A stretch of 7,405 nt of DNA from AP-15 sp036404275. Lineage in GTDB: Bacteria; Pseudomonadota; Alphaproteobacteria; ATCC43930; CGMCC-115725. The stretch is taken from assembly GCA_036404275.1 (NCBI GenBank), contig DASXAM010000231.1, positions 1-7,405 on the forward strand. Reading direction: 5' to 3'. A program made the position numbers and the translations under genes. The notes beneath the pieces are model-generated. The model was not told the DNA's origin. It was given only the letters and a program-made list of their open reading frames with translations, and did no database searches. Of the stretch, positions 1 to 6,271 are shown in pieces. Positions within the stretch are counted from its first letter, which is position 1. Each line of letters starts with the position of its first letter.

Positions 1-1466
1 GGGTTGGCGTCGGCGAGGTCGAGCGGCGGGCAAGCGGTCTGGCCGGCGAGCGGTATGCAGGGCAACTGGCCAGCGCCGGCACCGACAAAGGTCTCGGGAT
101 TGACGATCCCGGATGGCAAGGCCGGATCGGGGTGTTGTGAATCGGCGAGGAAGGTGATGTCGCCTTCGGGCTCCAAATCGCTTGTCGTGAAATAGCCGTC
201 GCTGAACAGGAATTTATAGGTGGCCGGGTCGCCGGCCTCGGCCGCCGCGGCAAGGTCTTCGTCGCTGGCGGATTTGCAATATTCATAGTCGCCTTTGCAA
301 ATGTTGGCTTTGTAGCTGAACGTGTCGCCGCTAACGAACTGCTCGGATTCTTCTCCACCCAGGGCAAACGTCACACAATTGTGCAATTCCACTTCACCAC
401 TACCGCAAAAGCTCGGGGTGATCGAAACGTCGGAGTTGCTATGGGTAATATCGACGTCGCCCTTGAAAAAAAAGCCGGATGGCAGGGTCAGGGTCAGCTC
501 ATTCATCGCTTCGTTCGCCCGGCCGCCGCTGTCGTAGGAGACGTTGAAATTGAACTTGCCGCGCGGGTCGGTCGCGTTGGTGGTGATCAGCGGGATCGGG
601 TTCAAAAAAGCGTTGAGCGGTCCACCATTCGGATTGATCACCTGCTTTACCTGGCTCGACAGGAGCTGCGACACGGTGCCGTTCGGCACGATCTGGGTAA
701 GCCAGGCGGCGTTGTTCTGGCTGGGGGGAGCGGGCACCAAGACGTTCGGCACGGTACGGGTCGCCCCGGCGGTCATCAGATCCGACGGCAGCGGCGGGTT
801 GTTGCCAAAGGTTGTGTGGTCGAGCCCGAGGACATGGCCGATCTCATGCGCGATATCGTCGGCGCGGGCATTGAAGGTTTGCCCGCCCCGGCCCGGCGCG
901 CCAAAAGTATTCTGGCCAATCGCCGCACCGTTGTTGCCGACCCAACCGATCCCGTAAAGGATCCCCGGCGTGCTCGGATCGGGCAGGATCGAGTTGGTAA
1001 AAAACATGTTGATCGTGGTCGGGTTCGGACTCAGCGGGCTCAGCGGCTTCGCGCCTTGCGACAGCTCGGCCTGCTGCGTCATCGTCTGCAAGACCGGGCT
1101 GGTGAACTGGCCAGGTGCGGAAGCGCTGGCGACCACCGGCACATTCTGAAACTGCGTGTTCGTGGTGACCAGCTGCGTCGTCGGCTGAAACACCACGTTG
1201 ATGCCGGCCAGGTTCCAGATCGCGTTGGTGATGTTGATGCCGTTGCTGGCAAAGCCGACTTGCACATTCGCCCCGGCGCTGGCGACATTGTTTTTACCGG
1301 TCCCCAAATTGTTCATCGTCGCGCAACTGGTGCCGGTCGAGCACACGTCGATCGGCTGGACCGTCACGAAATCGGTGATCGGCACCGCGCGGGCGACCCC
1401 GGAGTAGAGGGCGAGCGTCGCCGTCGAGAACAACCACAGCCCCAGTCGCAATTTCCTGCCGGCCAT
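1..1466 (-). CDS. Secreted metzincin-type zinc metallopeptidase, C-terminus beyond window
   Basis: The minus-strand frame stays open from the ATG at 1466 to the window edge: 488 codons are visible and no stop is reached. GAGGAG at 1473-1478, six bases before the ATG, supports the start. Residues 1-27 form a signal peptide (basic MAGRKLR, hydrophobic core, likely cleavage after VARA), so the protein is exported. Residues 207-217 read HEIGHVLGLDH, the full HExxHxxGxxH zinc site (ligands His207, His211, His217; catalytic Glu208). Met231 in DLMTAG fits the metzincin Met-turn, with spacing like matrixins (M10). Residues 151-175 (FFTNSI, GIGWVG) resemble the strand region before the active helix in several metzincins. 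Residues 300-488 form a second, probably beta-rich part. Eight cysteines (42, 48, 354, 364, 390, 397, 470, 479) suit disulfides outside the cytoplasm. The exact family (M10, M43 or other) and the substrate are unknown. A PEP-CTERM tail may lie beyond the edge; that is a guess. It is divergent from the PEP-CTERM gene at 1736. Confidence 0.88.
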   Translation of the reverse strand, partial: MAGRKLRLGLWLFSTATLALYSGVARAVPITDFVTVQPIDVCSTGTSCATMNNLGTGKNNVASAGANVQVGFASNGINITNAIWNLAGINVVFQPTTQLVTTNTQFQNVPVVASASAPGQFTSPVLQTMTQQAELSQGAKPLSPLSPNPTTINMFFTNSILPDPSTPGILYGIGWVGNNGAAIGQNTFGAPGRGGQTFNARADDIAHEIGHVLGLDHTTFGNNPPLPSDLMTAGATRTVPNVLVPAPPSQNNAAWLTQIVPNGTVSQLLSSQVKQVINPNGGPLNAFLNPIPLITTNATDPRGKFNFNVSYDSGGRANEAMNELTLTLPSGFFFKGDVDITHSNSDVSITPSFCGSGEVELHNCVTFALGGEESEQFVSGDTFSYKANICKGDYEYCKSASDEDLAAAAEAGDPATYKFLFSDGYFTTSDLEPEGDITFLADSQHPDPALPSGIVNPETFVGAGAGQLPCIPLAGQTACPPLDLADAN

Positions 1467-1534
1467 ATTCGTCTCCTCGGCGTTTCGGTCCGCCCCCTAC
1501 GGGTTTCGCCTCGGGCGCCGGTTCCTCAGCCGAT

Positions 1535-1564
1535 AAAATAACAAACACCCGAGGCGTTGGCCAA
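1535..1564 (-). promoter_or_regulatory. Candidate sigma-70-type promoter for the metallopeptidase
   Basis: On the minus strand TTGGCC (1559-1564) is followed 18 bases later by TATTTT (1535-1540), a fair match to -35 and -10 boxes. Transcription would start near 1528, giving a leader of about 60 bases before the ATG at 1466. This is motif reading only; alphaproteobacterial promoters are degenerate. Confidence 0.25.
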
Positions 1565-1578
1565 GACGGTGAAAAGCA

Positions 1579-1599
1579 AATTTATATCGAGCATAAATT
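1579..1599. repeat. AT-rich inverted repeat in the divergent spacer (operator candidate)
   Basis: AATTTAT (1579-1585) and ATAAATT (1593-1599) are perfect reverse complements separated by seven bases (ATCGAGC). The element lies in the only AT-rich patch of the spacer, 113 bases from the metallopeptidase start and 137 from the PEP-CTERM gene start, upstream of the candidate promoters of both genes. A dimeric regulator or activator could bind here. No regulator is identified. Confidence 0.4.
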
Positions 1600-1605
1600 A
1601 ACCAT
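1598..1605 (+). promoter_or_regulatory. TTAACCAT, possible CtrA half-site
   Basis: The octamer TTAACCAT matches the half-site bound by the alphaproteobacterial cell-cycle regulator CtrA (full site TTAA-N7-TTAA). The second TTAA at the correct spacing is absent, so this is a weak match. It abuts the AT-rich inverted repeat. Confidence 0.15.
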
Positions 1606-1653
1606 AATGACTTACGCCGTCGGCAGCCGGCGGCCTCCAGGCGTGCCGTAGAT

Positions 1654-1682
1654 TTGCACACCGCAGCAATATGTCGTAAAAG
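1654..1682 (+). promoter_or_regulatory. Candidate promoter for the PEP-CTERM gene
   Basis: TTGCAC (1654-1659) and TAAAAG (1677-1682) are 17 bases apart and match the -35 and -10 consensus at three and four of six positions. The predicted start point, near 1689, falls on the GGGTTTG palindrome, so an operator overlapping the start point is possible. The match is weak and untested. Confidence 0.22.
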
Positions 1683-1688
1683 CTGCGC

Positions 1689-1705
1689 GGGTTTGATCCA
1701 AACCC
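1689..1705. repeat. 17-bp palindrome GGGTTTG-ATC-CAAACCC upstream of the PEP-CTERM gene
   Basis: Two perfect 7-base arms surround a 3-base centre, ending 30 bases before the ATG at 1736. The compact, symmetric form is typical of a dimeric helix-turn-helix operator. Transcribed, it could also fold into a small hairpin in the leader, ahead of the ribosome binding site at 1726-1733. No T-run follows, so it is not a terminator. Confidence 0.45.
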
Positions 1706-1735
1706 TGCCAGAGTCGGTCAAATGCGAGGTGAGCC

Positions 1736-2782
1736 ATGCGCCGGACAGGGAGGATGACGACAAGGACATTCTTTGTGGCTGCCGCGACGGCCGCCATATG
1801 GCTGATCGGCGCCGGTTCGGCGCGCGCCGGCGGCGCTGGCGCCGACAACGGGACGTTCCAGAATTTGGTCGACAATGCTTGCGCCGCGGTCGGGGTCAGC
1901 AACTGCCCGCAGCTGCCGACAATCAACCAACTGGTGATCGAAAACGCTGCGCTGACAGGAGTGGCGCCCTCGACGATACGCACCAACCAGGAGGCGGCAA
2001 TCGACGCCGGCACCGCGTTTGCCGGCAACCAGGTGGTCAACAACCCGCTCGCCTTTGTCAGCCCGTCGAGCAAGACCGGCCTGCCGATTGTGACGCAGCC
2101 CGCAAACCCGGTCGCGAACGCGTTCCTGTCGGCGACGACAAGCCCGGATCCGAATACGAGCGAAACCGGCCCGACCACGCTGAACCTCTCTTTCGACTTC
2201 AAGCGGCGCACCAACCCAACCTTTGCGTCGGGACAGGATGTCGGCGATCTCATCCTGCCGCTCGCGATCACCAATAGCGGCGGCAATCTGCTGCGCCAGC
2301 CCATGCTGACCGTGCAGCTTCGCGGCGCCGGCGGAACCGCGGTCACGGCCCAGGCGCTCGGCGATCTCAAAGGGACCGGCAGCCCGCAAACCTATAGTCT
2401 GGATCAGCTCGGGATCACCTCCTCGCTCGATTTCAGCAAAGGCAACGAGGTTCTCGACCTCGGCATCCCGCTGATTGGGTTCGATGCCCTGGTCGGGAAC
2501 ACGTTCCCACCCGATGACCTTTTTGCCCCTCCTCAGGGCTTCGGATTCGACGCGGCCGACGGGTTGTTCGACGGGATCGACCCGATCGCGTCATTTCTCG
2601 ATGCCGGCTTTGCCGATGACAACGGCGACCTCGTTCACGCCTTTCATGCCGATCTGGCGATCGCGTTCGACGGCACGACGTTGCTGTCGGCCCCGCTGCC
2701 GGCATCGGAGCCGCCGGCCCTGGTGCTGATCGCCGGAGCGCTGCTGGCGCTGGGATTGGTGCGGCGGCGTTTGCCGGGCTAG
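1736..2782 (+). CDS. Exported PEP-CTERM-type surface protein of unknown function
   Basis: This 348-residue protein has an export signal at the N-terminus (residues 1-31, hydrophobic core TFFVAAATAAIWLIGAG, likely cleavage after SARA). Its C-terminus has the tripartite PEP-CTERM layout: a SEPP motif (324-327), a hydrophobic segment (about 328-342) and a terminal RRR (343-345). PEP-CTERM tails are processed by exosortase (EpsH/XrtA) in bacteria that also make exopolysaccharide. Here the motif is EPP rather than the usual PEP. The mature part begins with a short stretch holding two cysteines (49, 57), then a low-complexity Asn/Thr/Ala-rich region (about 60-145), then a probably beta-rich region (about 146-320) rich in Asp and Gly; no enzyme motif is visible. 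The start at 1736 is favoured by GAGGTGAG at 1726-1733; an ATG at 1754 sits directly against a purine run and is less likely. The gene is divergent from the metallopeptidase and may be cotranscribed with the downstream hydroxylase. A GCGCC/GGCGC hairpin at 2782-2795 straddles the stop but lacks a T-run. Confidence 0.85.
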   Translation: MRRTGRMTTRTFFVAAATAAIWLIGAGSARAGGAGADNGTFQNLVDNACAAVGVSNCPQLPTINQLVIENAALTGVAPSTIRTNQEAAIDAGTAFAGNQVVNNPLAFVSPSSKTGLPIVTQPANPVANAFLSATTSPDPNTSETGPTTLNLSFDFKRRTNPTFASGQDVGDLILPLAITNSGGNLLRQPMLTVQLRGAGGTAVTAQALGDLKGTGSPQTYSLDQLGITSSLDFSKGNEVLDLGIPLIGFDALVGNTFPPDDLFAPPQGFGFDAADGLFDGIDPIASFLDAGFADDNGDLVHAFHADLAIAFDGTTLLSAPLPASEPPALVLIAGALLALGLVRRRLPG

Positions 2783-2821
2783 CGCCAGTCGGCGCCCGGG
2801 ATAGCGCCAAAGGCGGCGGCG

Positions 2822-3640
2822 ATGATCTTAATCGCGCTGCTGGGCAGCATGACGGTCGTCGCCCTTTGGGAGCTCTGCGTCCCGCGTCGGCGGCGCGAGT
2901 TTCCAGCATTGCGGCGGCGCGTCGGCAATATCACCTTCTGCCTCGTCAACATGGCGATCGCCGGGTTTTTTGTCCCGTCGGCGGCGGTGCGCGCACCGCT
3001 CGCGGCATTGTTCGGTATTCGCCTTCCGGTTTGGCCGATCGCGGCGGGAGCCGCGAGCCTCGTCGCCGGCTTTTTGCTGCTCGATTTGATCCGCTATGGC
3101 GTCCATCGCTGCGAGCACAAAGTTCGGTTGTTGTGGCGCCTTCACGCGCTGCACCATTCCGACCCCGACGTCGATGTGACGACCGCGGTGCGCCATCACC
3201 CGCTCGAATACCTGCTGACGGCAGCGGTCTATTGGGGCGTCGTCGTGGCATTCGACATTCCGCTGACGGCGGTGGCGTTGCATGGAGCGGCGGCGTTCGC
3301 AGCGACGGCATTTCAGCACGGCAACATCCGCTTGCCGGAACAGCTCGAGCGCTGGCTGCAGCCGATGCTGATGACGACCGACCTGCACCGCGTGCATCAT
3401 TCGGTGGCGCGACAGCACGCGGATTCGAATTACGGCGCAGTGCTGTCGGTCTGGGACCGGATATTCGGGACTTATGTCGCGATATCCCGCAACCGGCAGG
3501 ACGAAATCGTGTTCGGCGTCGCCGATCTGCCGCGCAGCGACTGCGTCAAGCCTTCGACGATGCTGCTGACCCCGTGGCTGATCGGCCGGGCGCGCCCTGC
3601 CGGGACCGGCGCGGGCAAGCAAATGATCCTCGGTGACTGA
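2822..3640 (+). CDS. Fatty acid hydroxylase / sterol desaturase family membrane protein
   Basis: The 272-residue protein carries the histidine clusters of the membrane di-iron fatty acid hydroxylase superfamily: His95-xxE-His99, His108-xxHH (111-112), His125-His126, His166 and His189-xxHH (192-193). The family signatures DSNYG (201-205) and WDRIFGTY (211-218) follow the last cluster. Hydrophobic segments at about 2-20, 38-58, 70-92 and 132-165 would place it in the inner membrane with the iron site facing the cytoplasm. Members use O2 to hydroxylate or desaturate fatty acyl, sterol, carotenoid or hopanoid-like lipids; the substrate here cannot be read from sequence. The length is ordinary and all expected histidines are present, so it should be active. 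The start at 2822 has only a weak AAAGG at 2809-2813. The 39-bp gap to the PEP-CTERM gene suggests shared transcription, but a functional link is unproven. Confidence 0.88.
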   Translation: MILIALLGSMTVVALWELCVPRRRREFPALRRRVGNITFCLVNMAIAGFFVPSAAVRAPLAALFGIRLPVWPIAAGAASLVAGFLLLDLIRYGVHRCEHKVRLLWRLHALHHSDPDVDVTTAVRHHPLEYLLTAAVYWGVVVAFDIPLTAVALHGAAAFAATAFQHGNIRLPEQLERWLQPMLMTTDLHRVHHSVARQHADSNYGAVLSVWDRIFGTYVAISRNRQDEIVFGVADLPRSDCVKPSTMLLTPWLIGRARPAGTGAGKQMILGD

Positions 3641-3940
3641 GCCGTTGCGGGCGTGTTCCGGCTGTGACAGCGGGCCCGAAGGGAAAGCTTCCGCTGCCTC
3701 CGAACCGTGTCTGGCGGCTTCCTGATATCCCCCGGCCTGCCTTTCATGTCGGCGATCTACAGTGTGCAACGGTATTGCTCGCGCTTCGAATTCGCGGCCA
3801 TATCGGCCTTTCGGTGAGCGGCGTATGCCAATCGGCGGGTTCGGTTCGACCAGCGCGAGGTCGCTTGCCCGAAATCCTCGGGCCGGCCAAACTCGGGCCA
3901 ACAAGGCCGTGTCGGTCGGGGAGGACGAGGCGCGCGCGAC
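3641..3940. other. Gene-free 300-bp leader before the Rrf2 regulator gene
   Basis: No credible gene is seen on either strand; the ORFs that cross it read as Arg/Pro/Gly-rich nonsense with no family signature. It holds GCTGT-G-ACAGC (3661-3671), a weak hairpin with arms AGCGG/CCGCT (3670-3695) that might end the hydroxylase transcript though no T-run follows, the palindrome CGAATTCG (3787-3794), and a direct repeat CTCGGGCC at 3877-3884 and 3892-3899. The promoter of the sulfur operon is expected here, but I cannot place it with confidence. Confidence 0.5.
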
Positions 3941-4396
3941 ATGGTTCGGCTGACGAAGAAGCTTCTTTTCGCCATCGAGGCGGTGCTCGACATCGCCTAT
4001 AACGGCGGCCCTGCGCCGGTGCGCTCATCCGAGATCACAGAGCGCCAGGGCATCCCGCGGCGCTATCTCGAGCCGGTTTTGCAGGAATTGGTCCGGCACC
4101 GGATCCTGGTCGGCATCCGCGGCCCGAGCGGCGGCTACCGCTTGGCGCGCGAGCGACGGCTGATCACCCTCGGCGACATCGTGCGCACGGTGCGTGGCCT
4201 CGAAACTGCCGAAGACCCGATCAGCGATCCTGCCGGCAGCGCCTTGGGCCATCAGATCGTGCGGCCGCTGTGGCTCGAATTGCAGGACGAAATGATGGGC
4301 CGCCTCGACGCGCTGACGCTCGACGAGCTGTGTGGTCGGGCGCATCGTGCCGGGATCGCCGTGCGCATCGTCGAAGGCGGCGATTTCGCGATCTGA
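3941..4396 (+). CDS. Rrf2-family transcriptional regulator lacking Fe-S cysteines (CymR-like)
   Basis: The 151-residue protein has the Rrf2 winged-helix layout: an N-terminal helix starting MVRLTKKLLFAIEAVLDIA, a helix-turn-helix at about 26-53 (SSEITERQGIPRRYLEPVLQ) and the wing RGPSGGYRLAR (60-70), followed by ITLGDIVRTVRGLE (75-88). IscR and NsrR bind a cluster through three cysteines at about residues 90-110. Here that segment (88-110) has none, and the only cysteine is Cys131. It is therefore probably not an Fe-S sensor. The nearest functional precedent is CymR of Bacillus, an Rrf2 protein that controls cysteine metabolism and acts in a complex with CysK. The gene lies 79 bp before cysK on the same strand, so control of that operon, and of itself, is the natural inference. 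GAGG stretches at 3918-3930 precede the ATG. Confidence 0.9.
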   Translation: MVRLTKKLLFAIEAVLDIAYNGGPAPVRSSEITERQGIPRRYLEPVLQELVRHRILVGIRGPSGGYRLARERRLITLGDIVRTVRGLETAEDPISDPAGSALGHQIVRPLWLELQDEMMGRLDALTLDELCGRAHRAGIAVRIVEGGDFAI

Positions 4397-4475
4397 GCTA
4401 CGGCACGCGCGCGTTGCGCCCGGCCGGTGGCGCGCCTACATCGACAGCGAAAACGGCGGTTGGGAGAAAGGCCCA

Positions 4476-5453
4476 ATGAACGATATCGGCACGGCCAAGC
4501 CGCAGCGCGCGGAGTTTCGCGGCCGGGTCTACAACAGCATCACCGATACGATCGGAGCGACCCCGCTGGTGCGGGTGCACCGGCTGACGCAGCAGGCCGG
4601 GGCCAAGGCCGATATCCTCGCCAAATGCGAATTCTTCAATCCCTTGTCATCGGTCAAGGACCGCATCGGCGTCTCGATGATCGACGCTGCCGAGGCCGCC
4701 GGCCGGATCAGGCCCGGCACCGTGCTGGTCGAGCCGACCTCCGGGAACACCGGAATTGCGCTCGCCTTTGTCTGCGCCGCCCGTGGCTACCGGCTGATCC
4801 TGACGATGCCCGACAGCATGTCGACCGAGCGGCGCAAGATGCTCTTGCTGCTCGGCGCCGAACTCGAATTGGTGCCGGCCGCGCAGGGCATGAAGGGCGC
4901 CATCGCCAGGGCCGAGGCGATTGTCCGATCGTTGCCCGACGCCTTCATCCCGCATCAGTTCCAAAACCCGGCGAACCCCGAAATCCACCGCCGCACCACG
5001 GCCGAGGAGATCTGGAACGATACCGGCGGAAAGGTCGATGTCGTGGTCAGCGGTGTCGGTACCGGCGGCACCTTGACCGGGGTCGGCTCGGTGCTGAAGC
5101 CGCGCAAGCCGGGGCTCAAGATGGTCGCGGTCGAGCCCGAGGACAGTGCCGTGCTCTCCGGCGGTCCGCCGGGCTCCCACCGCATTCAAGGTCTCGGCGC
5201 CGGTTTTGTCCCGGACGTGCTCGACATCAGCCTGATCGACGAGATTGTCCGCATCGGCAACGACACTGCCTTTCGCATGGCGCGTGAGGCGGCGCGCCTC
5301 GAAGCGCTCGCCGTCGGCATCTCCTCGGGAGCGGCGCTGGCCGCCGCGCTCGAAATCGGCGCACGGGCCGAGATGGCGGGCAAGACATTGGTCGTGGTGT
5401 TGCCTGATTTCGCCGAGCGCTATCTCTCGACCGCCCTCTTCGACGGCATCTGA
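4476..5453 (+). CDS. cysK: Cysteine synthase A (O-acetylserine sulfhydrylase)
   Basis: This 325-residue PLP enzyme makes L-cysteine from O-acetyl-L-serine and sulfide in the cytoplasm, the last step of sulfate assimilation. The fold-type II landmarks are all present: ITDTIGATPLVRV (22-34), the PLP lysine Lys61 in NPLSSVKDR, the substrate loop PTSGNTGIAL (87-96), FQNPANP (162-168), the phosphate-binding loop GTGGT (195-199), IQGLGAGFVP (237-246) and GISSGAA (281-287), whose serine contacts the PLP ring nitrogen. The C-terminal ERYLSTALF (314-322) is typical, but the two residues before it are Phe-Ala where Ser-Gly is common. The start at 4476 follows GGGAGAAAGG (4462-4471); the frame is open further upstream, but that part overlaps the regulator gene and shows no family sequence. 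It sits between the Rrf2 gene and moeB in one operon. CysK and CysM cannot be separated fully by eye; CysK is favoured. Confidence 0.94.
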   Translation: MNDIGTAKPQRAEFRGRVYNSITDTIGATPLVRVHRLTQQAGAKADILAKCEFFNPLSSVKDRIGVSMIDAAEAAGRIRPGTVLVEPTSGNTGIALAFVCAARGYRLILTMPDSMSTERRKMLLLLGAELELVPAAQGMKGAIARAEAIVRSLPDAFIPHQFQNPANPEIHRRTTAEEIWNDTGGKVDVVVSGVGTGGTLTGVGSVLKPRKPGLKMVAVEPEDSAVLSGGPPGSHRIQGLGAGFVPDVLDISLIDEIVRIGNDTAFRMAREAARLEALAVGISSGAALAAALEIGARAEMAGKTLVVVLPDFAERYLSTALFDGI

Positions 5454-5464
5454 GGAGCCGCCCG

Positions 5465-6271
5465 ATGGAGCTCAGCGAGGCGCAATTTCAGCGCTACGCC
5501 CGCCATCTGATCCTTGACGAGGTTGGCGAGGACGGCCAGGCGAAGCTCCTCCAATCGCGCGTCCTCGTCGTCGGCGCCGGCGGTCTCGGCTCGCCGATGC
5601 TGCTTTACCTTGCGGCCGCCGGGGTCGGCACGATCGGCGTCGTCGATAACGACCACGTCGATTTGACCAATCTACAACGGCAAATCGTGCACATGACCGA
5701 CCACGTCGGCGCGCTCAAGGTCGAGAGCGCGCGCACCACCCTGGCCGCGGTCAACCCCGAGGTGCGGGTCGAGGCGTATCCGATGCGGCTCGCCGCCGAC
5801 AACGCCGCGGCCTTGATCGAAGGCTACGATCTCGTCGCCGACGGCAGCGACAATTTCGCCACCCGTTACCTTCTGACCGACCTCTGCTATCGCCTCGAAA
5901 AGCCGCTCGTAGCGGCGGCGTTGTCGCCGTTCGAGGGCCAGCTTTCGACCTTTCGCCCCTATCTCGGCGCCGGGCACCCCTGCTATCGGTGCCTGTTCCG
6001 CGAGCCGCCGCCGCCCGACCTGGTGCCGCGCTGCGAGGAGGCCGGCATTTTGGGGGCGGTCGCCGGCGTGCTCGGCACCTTGCAGGCGGTCGAGGTGCTC
6101 AAGGAGCTGCTGGGCCTCGGCGACAGCCTCGACGGCACGCTGTTGATCTACGACGCATTGCGTGCCCGCTTTCACTCTATCCGCATCGCCAAAGACCCGG
6201 ACTGCCCGACTTGCGCCGCCATTCCTGCCGCCGCTTCGAGAGAGAGCCGGGGACGCGGCCGCCGTTACTGA
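5465..6271 (+). CDS. moeB: MoeB/HesA/ThiF-family E1-like sulfur-carrier adenylyltransferase
   Basis: This 268-residue protein belongs to the family that adenylates the C-terminal Gly-Gly of ubiquitin-like sulfur carriers (MoaD, ThiS, CysO), the step before thiocarboxylate formation for molybdopterin, thiazole or cysteine. Its sequence follows E. coli MoeB closely: Arg13 in RYARHLIL, the nucleotide loop GAGGLGSP (37-44), Asp61, Arg72 in NLQRQ, Lys85 and the catalytic Asp129 in DGSDN. Zinc cysteines are Cys173/Cys176 (CYRC) and Cys247/Cys250 (CPTC). Cys190 in RCEEAGILG matches the conserved cysteine E. coli MoeB has at 187. No rhodanese domain is fused, unlike MoeZ and MOCS3; an Arg-rich tail (259-268) is extra. 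The start at 5465 follows GAGGAG (5452-5457), which overlaps the cysK stop codon; the 11-bp gap indicates coupled translation. Next to cysK, a cysteine-related carrier is a possible partner, but no carrier gene is in view and a molybdopterin role remains possible. Confidence 0.9.
   Translation: MELSEAQFQRYARHLILDEVGEDGQAKLLQSRVLVVGAGGLGSPMLLYLAAAGVGTIGVVDNDHVDLTNLQRQIVHMTDHVGALKVESARTTLAAVNPEVRVEAYPMRLAADNAAALIEGYDLVADGSDNFATRYLLTDLCYRLEKPLVAAALSPFEGQLSTFRPYLGAGHPCYRCLFREPPPPDLVPRCEEAGILGAVAGVLGTLQAVEVLKELLGLGDSLDGTLLIYDALRARFHSIRIAKDPDCPTCAAIPAAASRESRGRGRRY

Noticed and set aside
381..1541. Plus-strand open frame of 386 codons opposite the metallopeptidase
   Set aside because: Its translation is Arg/Gly/Asp/His-rich without any family signature, and it lies antisense to a gene with a signal peptide, a zinc motif and a good ribosome binding site.
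1643..1658. Sigma-54-like -24/-12 element upstream of the PEP-CTERM gene
   Set aside because: TTGCA fits the -12 element and sigma-54 control of PEP-CTERM genes is known, but the -24 half reads GTGCC and lacks the invariant GG.
2828..3904. Minus-strand open frame of 358 codons opposite the hydroxylase
   Set aside because: It is an antisense shadow produced by high GC third positions; the plus-strand frame carries all histidine clusters of a known family.
3664..4002. Plus-strand frame of 112 codons in the leader before the Rrf2 gene
   Set aside because: The composition is Arg/Pro/Gly-rich with no recognisable motif, and the frame runs into the regulator gene out of phase.
4332..4475. Extended N-terminus of CysK from an upstream start
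   Set aside because: The added 48 residues overlap the regulator gene in another frame and resemble no cysteine synthase; the ATG at 4476 has a ribosome binding site.
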